DNA of 64,000 nucleotides from the NCBI GenBank assembly GCA_032718475.1, contig JAUCBJ010006989.1:21546-85545 (forward strand), read 5' to 3'. Shown here piece after piece: positions 57,950 to 64,000 of this stretch. The notes beneath the pieces are model-generated. The model worked only from the letters and a program-made list of their open reading frames with translations. It did no database searches and was not told the DNA's origin. The stretch's first letter is position 1. Every line of letters starts with the position of its first letter. The stretch comes from Nemertoderma westbladi. Lineage: Eukaryota > Xenacoelomorpha > Nemertodermatida > Nemertodermatidae. The position numbers and the translations under genes were made by a program.

Positions 57950-60900
57950 ATGGAGAACTACATCTTGTACGATGAAATAGGCCGTGGAAACCACTCGATA
58001 GTGTATAAAGGCCGCCGGAAAGGAACAATAAACTTCGTCGCCATTCACTGCATCGAGAAATCGCAACGAAGTCAAATAACCAACCGAGTTCGTTTGACAC
58101 ACGAGCTCTCCCACGAAAATATAGTGGTGTTCCACGAATGGTACGAAACCTCCAACCATCTGTGGCTCATTGTTGAACTCTGCACCGGGGGGAACCTCAA
58201 GACGCTAATCGAGCAAGATAAGAATCTACCCGAGGATTCCATAAGGGAGTTCGGTTACGATATAGTTCGTGGACTTCATTATTGCCACTCGATAAACATT
58301 GTGTTCGGGGACATCCGTCCCTCTAAGATCCTATTAGACGGTCCAGGACATTTAAAACTGGATGATTTCGCGACAGCTCGAATTCAAGGCGAAAACCTGG
58401 ACGAAATCCTTAACTCTCTAGACCCCGAGTACAACTCGTCGCCCCGGGAGATTGGCGATCCGGCCTACATGGCGTTAGAAGTCCTTCAAGGAGAATCGCC
58501 GGATTTTAAAAGCGACTTTTATTCTCTCGGTGTTATTTTCTACGAAATGTTTACTGGTAATAAACCGTTTAGCGGCGTATCTAAACGGAATTACCTCGAA
58601 ATCCTCTCGACACAACCCGATTTCCCACCGCTGCAGGGCCGCGCGTCTACCGAGTTGACGGACCTGCTGACCAGACTGTTGGTCTCCAGGGACCGGTTCT
58701 CCTGGTCTGATCTTCTCGATCACGAATTCTGGAATGGCGGATTCTCTAGGGGTCCCGATATAGACGAGTCGCTAGCCGATTCCACCGTCGGTCGACCCCC
58801 CACGTTGCTAACCAACGGGTCGGTATCCGTTGGTGACGCACCTGTTACCCCAGCGATGGTAAATAACCAACGACCGGCACGGGCCACGCCGCTGCAGGTA
58901 GTCGGACAGGCTCTCGGTACCGGGACTCCAATAATATCCGGGAGTGACCCGCGCCCGGGCACTGCGCCTCGCCCGGGCACTGCCCCTCGCCCCGGCACTG
59001 CGCCGCGACCCAGCGCCCCCTATCGCCCAGACACAGCCCCTTCGCTTGCGGGAGATGCAACGTTTGCAATTAGTCGTCGACCGTTCGCAGCTGTCGTCGC
59101 TGAGACACAGCAGGACACCCCTCGTCCCGACCACCCCCACCCAGACCGCTCTCACCCCCACCCAGACCGTTCCCACCCTTCCCGCTCCCACCCCTCCCAC
59201 TCCCACACTCCCTCCTCCCCCCCACCTCCCACAGCCCCAACCCGAATCTCCTCCGACTACGACGAACTCTCCCACCTCCTCTACTCCCCATCCGATCTAT
59301 CCGTGACCCCGATAGTCGACCGAATCCTCAAGGTTTCCCCGCCGACCCGATGGGAGGCCCGCTACCTCCCCTTCCAGTCCACTGCCCTGGAGCAACTAAC
59401 ATCCTCCCGACACTCCGAGCTCCTCTCCCATCTAGAAGTCGTCATACAAACCGTAGAAACGACTCCCGATAAAGGCGTATCCAATCAGAAGGCCAAGACA
59501 CACACACTGAACTACCTCGGCGAGTTACTTAGCGGTGGTTCTGTCGCTAATTGTTTCATTAATGAGTTACAAGGACTCTCTGTCTTCTCTACGATGGTTA
59601 AGAACTGTTCGTTAACGGATCTCCGGATCCGTTATTCTCGAGTTATCGGGTTAGCCGCTTTGCATTGCAGCTCGTTAGCTAAGGAGACGAGCGTTAGCGA
59701 CGCGTTAGCTACGCTAACCGAAATAGTTCGGGATAATTTCCGTAACGCTAAACTGAAAGCCGCGGTTCTCGTTGCTATTGGAGAGTTAGTCGTCGCCGTT
59801 GGCGACCAATCGTTGCATCACGGCGGCGCAGGGGAGGCATGGTCCGTGCCGAGTCTCGCCTTCACCATGGTAACGCGATGTCTGCGGGAGGGCGAGGAGC
59901 CGCAGTCGCAACACGTCGCCGCCAAGGTGATCGAGAACGTGGCGGCGAGCGCCACTAGCGCCGCCCGGAGGTTGGCCACCAACGAGACGGGCCATCTCCT
60001 GTGGCAGCTGAACGCGCGCGCCGCCACAGAGCCGCTGCGAGCCGCCGCTCTCTCGGCGCTGGTCCGAGTGTCGCGGCTCGCCCCCGCCGTGTTCCAGAAC
60101 GTTGTGGACAAGGTGGGTCTCCGCGCGGTCGCCCTAAACCTGCAGACCGGCGTGGCGCGGGTGCAGCACTACACCGCGACGCTGTTAGCCGCCGCTATGC
60201 ACGCCGGCGTACACACGGCCCGACTCGCCTCCGATAAGGACTTCCTCGCCTCCACTATGCGGCTCCTAGAAAGCCCCTCGACTGGGGTACGCGCCAAGAG
60301 TTACCTAATACTGATACTGCTGGTGAAACACAACGGAGACAATCTGTTAACCGCCTGTAAATCGCGATTAATTCAATCGATAGACCGGGATTCCCGTCCC
60401 AAATACGACGCTAAGACTACCTGCCAACCCGTGTGGGTCTACCTGACCCGGTGCTTGGATCTACTAGTGTCTACCGTGGCTGAAACCCTCCCGGTTCTAC
60501 TGGGTAGAATATTAGAAGCCCTGGACACCGTGTCGGGTAGGAAACACCCGTCAACCGCGCACGCCAAGCAGCTAAAGTCCTGCCTACCTCTACTTCCGGT
60601 CGCTCTGCATTTAATCACTTCCGTCACGCTGCGACCGCGGGTAGTGAATGACGATTTCGTGACGTCACTCGGGGCCATCCTACGTCACGCGGTCGCCATG
60701 GACGCGGGCGACTTTAAGGTCGACATCTCGGGCAGCGCGATCGCGGACGAATTCATCGATACGAGTTTCACCGTGCTCGAGGCGTTGTCCCAGCAACTAG
60801 CTATCGTTCTGGAATACCACTCGGTCGTTATTGACGACGTGATGCCGCCGTTGGCGCAGCTGGTCGCCAGTAGCAACGGGGGCACGCGTCTCCTCGCGCT

Positions 60901-61858
60901 GCGAATCTTCTCGGATTTAACGAGTTTCCTACTCGACGCGGATTCCGTCGCTCCGGAATCGGCGACCCGTTTATCCGGGATTTTCTCCGAGTTTCTCCTG
61001 CCGCAGTACAAGCGGCTCCTATTGGACCCGGACCCCGCCCCCGTCCACTGCCTCCGACTGATACTCCGGATGGTGGACCGGAACCGGTCGGTTCTCTCCG
61101 AGTTCCTGTCCCTCCGACTCCTCCCGGAACTATTCCGGCTGATCTCCGACCGACAGTTCACCCAGATATCGTCCCGAGCGATCCTCCTCGCGGTGGGTTT
61201 ACTCAACGCGCTCCTCCTCTCCACCCCGGAGGCGCTCGCCGACTTCGCGCTCCTCCCGTTAATCAGCTCTTCCATCAACTCCTCCGCCAAGGTCGCCTAC
61301 GCCGATCCCGATAAGATAGACACCAGATCGGCGGTGGCCACATTGGAGGCCGTTCTAGAAACCCTTAACATTCTACTAAAGAACGTCACCAACACGGTGA
61401 GACAAATACTCCAAGCTAAGAAAGAGAAGGAAGATACGAGCACTGAGCACGCCGAGAAGTTGCTCATTGAGCACAAAGACTGCGTCAATCTAACCCCGTT
61501 GCTGATGCGTCTTCTCTCCATCGATACTCCCGCGGTAGCCGATCTCTCCGGACATTGTTTGTCTCTTATGGTCCAGCTATACGGCGGCGAGTATCCCGAT
61601 TCTATGTCGGAGGCCAATTGCGAGCGTCTGTCGGTTGCCTTGACTACGGACAACGCGAAGAGACAGAAACTCATTCTGCGGATTATCCGTCGCATTATAA
61701 CGACCGGAGACGAACATTGTGCGAGACTCCGGCGGGAAGGCGGGTGTCTGCTGGGGACTATAGGCCGTCTACAGGAGACCAGTCACAGTCATCTAGACGT
61801 CGCGATATCGGCCTTGGCTAATGAAATTATTAAAATTATTGGAGAAAATTCGGAGTAA
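57950..61858 (+). CDS. ULK4-like serine/threonine pseudokinase, intronless (1302 aa)
   Basis: ULK4 is a conserved unc-51-like pseudokinase linked to cilia, microtubules and neuronal development; that role is family knowledge. The start MENYILYDEIGRG matches the family's usual N-terminus. The kinase fold spans about residues 4-261, with GTINFVAIH, HEWYETSNHLWLIVELCTGG and APE-like MALEV. The VAIK lysine is replaced (VAIH), HRD reads VFGD, and DFG reads DFA, so both Asp are kept but Lys and Gly are lost. Residues about 290-440 are Pro/Thr/Ser/His-rich with RPGTA and HPDRS tandem repeats. Residues about 470-1300 are ARM/HEAT-like (NFRNAKLK, CLREGEE, RKHPSTAHAKQLK, QLYGGEYPDSMS). There is a single exon and high GC, unlike the AT-rich flanks. 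AATAAA follows the stop at 61865. The gene lies inside the inferred nAChR intron on the opposite strand. Length matches vertebrate ULK4. Confidence 0.93.
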   Translation: MENYILYDEIGRGNHSIVYKGRRKGTINFVAIHCIEKSQRSQITNRVRLTHELSHENIVVFHEWYETSNHLWLIVELCTGGNLKTLIEQDKNLPEDSIREFGYDIVRGLHYCHSINIVFGDIRPSKILLDGPGHLKLDDFATARIQGENLDEILNSLDPEYNSSPREIGDPAYMALEVLQGESPDFKSDFYSLGVIFYEMFTGNKPFSGVSKRNYLEILSTQPDFPPLQGRASTELTDLLTRLLVSRDRFSWSDLLDHEFWNGGFSRGPDIDESLADSTVGRPPTLLTNGSVSVGDAPVTPAMVNNQRPARATPLQVVGQALGTGTPIISGSDPRPGTAPRPGTAPRPGTAPRPSAPYRPDTAPSLAGDATFAISRRPFAAVVAETQQDTPRPDHPHPDRSHPHPDRSHPSRSHPSHSHTPSSPPPPTAPTRISSDYDELSHLLYSPSDLSVTPIVDRILKVSPPTRWEARYLPFQSTALEQLTSSRHSELLSHLEVVIQTVETTPDKGVSNQKAKTHTLNYLGELLSGGSVANCFINELQGLSVFSTMVKNCSLTDLRIRYSRVIGLAALHCSSLAKETSVSDALATLTEIVRDNFRNAKLKAAVLVAIGELVVAVGDQSLHHGGAGEAWSVPSLAFTMVTRCLREGEEPQSQHVAAKVIENVAASATSAARRLATNETGHLLWQLNARAATEPLRAAALSALVRVSRLAPAVFQNVVDKVGLRAVALNLQTGVARVQHYTATLLAAAMHAGVHTARLASDKDFLASTMRLLESPSTGVRAKSYLILILLVKHNGDNLLTACKSRLIQSIDRDSRPKYDAKTTCQPVWVYLTRCLDLLVSTVAETLPVLLGRILEALDTVSGRKHPSTAHAKQLKSCLPLLPVALHLITSVTLRPRVVNDDFVTSLGAILRHAVAMDAGDFKVDISGSAIADEFIDTSFTVLEALSQQLAIVLEYHSVVIDDVMPPLAQLVASSNGGTRLLALRIFSDLTSFLLDADSVAPESATRLSGIFSEFLLPQYKRLLLDPDPAPVHCLRLILRMVDRNRSVLSEFLSLRLLPELFRLISDRQFTQISSRAILLAVGLLNALLLSTPEALADFALLPLISSSINSSAKVAYADPDKIDTRSAVATLEAVLETLNILLKNVTNTVRQILQAKKEKEDTSTEHAEKLLIEHKDCVNLTPLLMRLLSIDTPAVADLSGHCLSLMVQLYGGEYPDSMSEANCERLSVALTTDNAKRQKLILRIIRRIITTGDEHCARLRREGGCLLGTIGRLQETSHSHLDVAISALANEIIKIIGENSE

Positions 61859-62473
61859 AATAACAATAAATAGAATAAAGTGTAAATATTCCTAAAACTG
61901 TAGATAAATAATATTAATTATCGTTTTATTGTAAATGTCCATAGATGATATGAATAGCTTTTTTGAAATATTATTTTTATAATATTCTATGAGACATTTA
62001 TTGTATTTAAATATAATTTCAATAGAAAATATCTAATTTTGAACTTCGGAACATAATAAATAATTTTTTAAATAAGTTGTTCATTCTGTTATTTATATTT
62101 CTAACTGAAACTGAATTATATAATATTTTGTAAGTGAAGTTATATTTTATAAAGTTATTAACTAACTGTGTGCGGCTTTACGGGATAATATTTTATTTTG
62201 TCTAATAAACATTTGGTTATTTTGCGAATTATTTATTGATTAATTAATATATTAACATTGCATTGCAATGTTAATATTACGGGTATAATATGTACATTTG
62301 ATTTGACAAGTTGTGAAACAACTTTATATCGAAGAATGGAATTAATCTGTAATATTTTACAAAAATGGAATCCCTTAAAAGTTTTATGACAGAGCCCCAA
62401 TTTTTCATAACTTTGTAAACTAAATGAATTCAAATTCTAGTCAAAAAAAGTAGATTCAACGTCATAATCCTAC
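61859..62473. other. Spacer between ULK4 and the nAChR M3 exon
   Basis: This stretch is AT-rich and holds the ULK4 3' end and nAChR intron sequence. A small hairpin (TTAACATTGCA-T-TGCAATGTTAA) sits near 62250-62272. Nothing else is recognised. Confidence 0.5.
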
Positions 62474-62708
62474 CTGTCTTGTTGTAGATGGGATCCCAGT
62501 AGCCTTTCTGGGTGTCTAGTCGTACAACTGGTACGTTCCTTTACAGGTCTCCGCATCATTAGTAACCATGGCAACATTTCAAGGAAGAGAGTGGCCATCC
62601 ATTTCGGCATCACATGTGTCCTTGGCGACCGGTGGTTAATGTTGATTATTAGAACAGTTATTATAATTGCAAGACTCACCATAACCATGGTAAATAGTAA
62701 ATACATAC
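62474..62708 (-). CDS. nAChR subunit exon encoding M3 and start of the intracellular loop
   Basis: The exon lies between an acceptor (ATATTTTTTAG|GTATG) and a donor (GACAG|GTAGG). It encodes MYLLFTMVMVSLAIIITVLI (M3) then NINHRSPRTHVMPKWM, the hallmark start of the nAChR M3-M4 loop. The first two bases complete a Gly codon begun by the exon at 63174-63338, giving ...IPLIG-MYLLF, exactly the expected junction. The exon ends two bases into a codon. The last exon (43958-44247) needs an exon ending one base into a codon before it, so at least one loop exon is still unplaced in the 18 kb between them. Confidence 0.92.
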
Positions 62709-63173
62709 CTAAAAAATATTTAGATATCATTCCGTAAAAATACAGTTAAATCGCGGAAAAATGTAATACTAACTTTTTAAGTTAGTTAATTAAAAATTAA
62801 AATACTAACCAAGCCAACAATCTAACAATGTAAAATTCACTTTTTAAAATTATATCACTATTTTTTTCATTTAAGGTGTTCACGACATTTTATGAGGATA
62901 GGTAAATAAAGTCTCTGATTCGATTGGAAGATCTCAGCGAATTAATATATCGTCTCAAATTATCATTTAAGGGAAAGGAACATGCTTCCGAGGCATGTTA
63001 TTTTATCCAAAACGAACTAAAGTGAATAGAACAGGTTATACTAGACATTAGTTTTATTTTTATAAGTAATCAGCTGTTATTTGCGACGATTTTCCCCTTG
63101 AAACTTGAAAATTTGTTTACATCTAAATTGTCAACCCCCCCCCCCCCCCCCCCCCCCCTTCTGGTTAACTAAC
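62709..63173. other. nAChR intron with R2 repeat copy 3 and a poly(C) run
   Basis: Positions 62935-63115 share CGAATTAATAT, CGTCTCAAATT, GAATAGAACAGGTTA, TTTTATTTTTATAAG and ATCAGCTGTTATTTGCGA, in order, with the copies at 23085-23290 and 15075-15290 (inverted). A C run (about 63135-63158) lies 15 bp from the M2 exon donor on the plus strand. Confidence 0.65.
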
Positions 63174-63338
63174 CGATTAATGGAATATCCAAACTGGTTG
63201 GCGGTATAATTTCTGCAACAATGAGAAGGAAGAGGGTGAGTGCGAGGAAGACCGATATGCAGAGAGAAATCTTCTCTCCCGCGTCGGCCGGCAGATAGAA
63301 AACCATTACAGACAGACACGATATGAGAACGCAAGGGA
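63174..63338 (-). CDS. nAChR subunit exon encoding end of M1 and M2
   Basis: The exon is 165 bp, with acceptor TTTTGCAG|TCCC and donor ATCG|GTTAGT. It encodes [20 protein letters not shown], then [20 protein letters not shown], then [14 protein letters not shown]. This is the M1 end, the GEK cation-selectivity ring before M2, the pore-lining M2 helix and the M2-M3 linker. The sequence is closest in style to alpha7/alpha9-like subunits, though the exact class is not decided. Upstream exons (ligand-binding domain) lie beyond the window. The acceptor and first about 36 exon bases are the unit of the adjoining minisatellite. Confidence 0.93.
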
Positions 63339-63985
63339 CTGCAAAATAAAATGTATAAAACCATTACAGACAGACACGATATGAGGACACAAGGAACTGC
63401 AAAATAAAATGTATAAAACCATTACAGACAGACACGATATGAGGACGCAAGGGACTGCAAAATAAAATGTATAAAACCATTACAGACAGACACGATATGA
63501 GAACGCAAGGGACTGCAAAATAAAATGTATAAAACCATTACAGACAGACACGATATGAGAACGCAAGGGACTGCAAAATAAAATGTATAAAACCATTACA
63601 GACAGACACGATATGAGGATGCAAGGGACTGCAAAATAAAATGTATAAAACCATTACAGACAGACACGATATGAGAACGCAAGGGACTGCAAAATAAAAT
63701 GTATAAAACCATTACAGACAGACATGATATGAGAACGCAAGGGACTGCAAAATAAAATGTATAAAACCATTACAGACAGACACGATATGAGGACACAAGG
63801 GACTGCAAAATAAAATGTATAAAACCATTACAGACAGACATGATATGAGAACGCAAGGGACTGCAAAATAAAATGTATAAAACCATTACAGACAGACACG
63901 ATATGAGGACACAAGGGACTGCAAAATAAAATGTATAAAACCATTACAGACAGACACGATATGAGGACACAAGGAACTGCAAAAT
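63303..63985. repeat. 58-bp minisatellite made from the nAChR splice acceptor and exon start
   Basis: Twelve head-to-tail units begin at 63303 and recur every 58 bp to the right edge of the window. On the minus strand each unit holds the intron end (ATACATTTTATTTTGCAG) and the next 36 bp of the M1/M2 exon (TCCCTTGCGTTCTCATATCG onward, encoding PCVLISC). The first unit is the real exon boundary. Differences between units are few, mostly C/T changes, several of them synonymous in the receptor frame (TGC/TGT, GTT/GTC, TCG/TCA). The last unit diverges near 63985. Confidence 0.93.
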
Positions 63986-64000
63986 ATTATATAAAAAACT

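Noticed and set aside
58720-61695. Long minus-strand frames opposite ULK4
   Set aside because: They are shadows of the GC-rich plus-strand coding sequence, with no domains and composition dictated by the ULK4 codons.

Overview
This is a eukaryotic, animal window. It is AT-rich and intron-bearing, with GT-AG splice sites and many nested transposons. Pieces of four recognisable host genes are present: a TRPM cation channel, a DHX36-type DEIH-box helicase, a nicotinic acetylcholine receptor subunit and a ULK4 pseudokinase. nAChR together with TRPM and ULK4 points to a bilaterian invertebrate. I cannot name the phylum from sequence alone. The frequent short palindromes (ACCGGT, AGGCCT) and the density of BEL/Pao, Ty3/gypsy, CR1-like and RTE-like elements fit a marine invertebrate, but that is only an impression.

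Layout. 1-5392: a SINE, then a minus-strand TRPM gene of two exons (exon 1 at 5237-5392, exon 2 at 933-5009). 5530-5748: a possible final exon of a plus-strand membrane protein. About 6645-13677: a 7-kb minisatellite of 60-bp units, itself built from two higher-order copies. 13.7-19.4 kb: RTE-like LINE 3' end, tRNA-derived SINE, five copies of one MITE family, and inverted arrays of a CAATTG-centred repeat. 19430-23053: three exons of DHX36, with an antisense LINE in intron 1. 23.3-25.7 kb: a foldback DNA element with a second TIR element nested inside. 28969-37026: an intact 2685-aa BEL/Pao gag-pol ORF without visible LTRs, abutting a broken CR1/jockey-like LINE (37032-39395). 39.4-42.3 kb: a large inverted-repeat element.

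43958-63338 is, I infer, one nAChR gene on the minus strand. The last exon (M4) is at 43958-44247, the M3 exon at 62474-62708 and the M1/M2 exon at 63174-63338. Its large intron holds two inverted-repeat elements, a recent Ty3/gypsy derivative with a gag-integrase ORF and no reverse transcriptase (46940-50767), a CR1-like LINE interrupted by a 2-kb DNA element that carries a perfect 209-bp palindrome, another LINE, and the intronless ULK4 gene on the opposite strand (57950-61858). At the right edge a 58-bp minisatellite (63303-64000) is made of the nAChR intron end, its splice acceptor and the first exon bases, repeated about 12 times.

The host genes do not form a pathway. The most notable observations are the splice-acceptor minisatellite, the apparent retrogene-like ULK4 nested in nAChR, the gag-integrase element with identical LTRs and a clear 5-bp target duplication, the array of CTCF-like motifs at about 146-bp spacing inside one of its LTRs, and the perfect palindrome.
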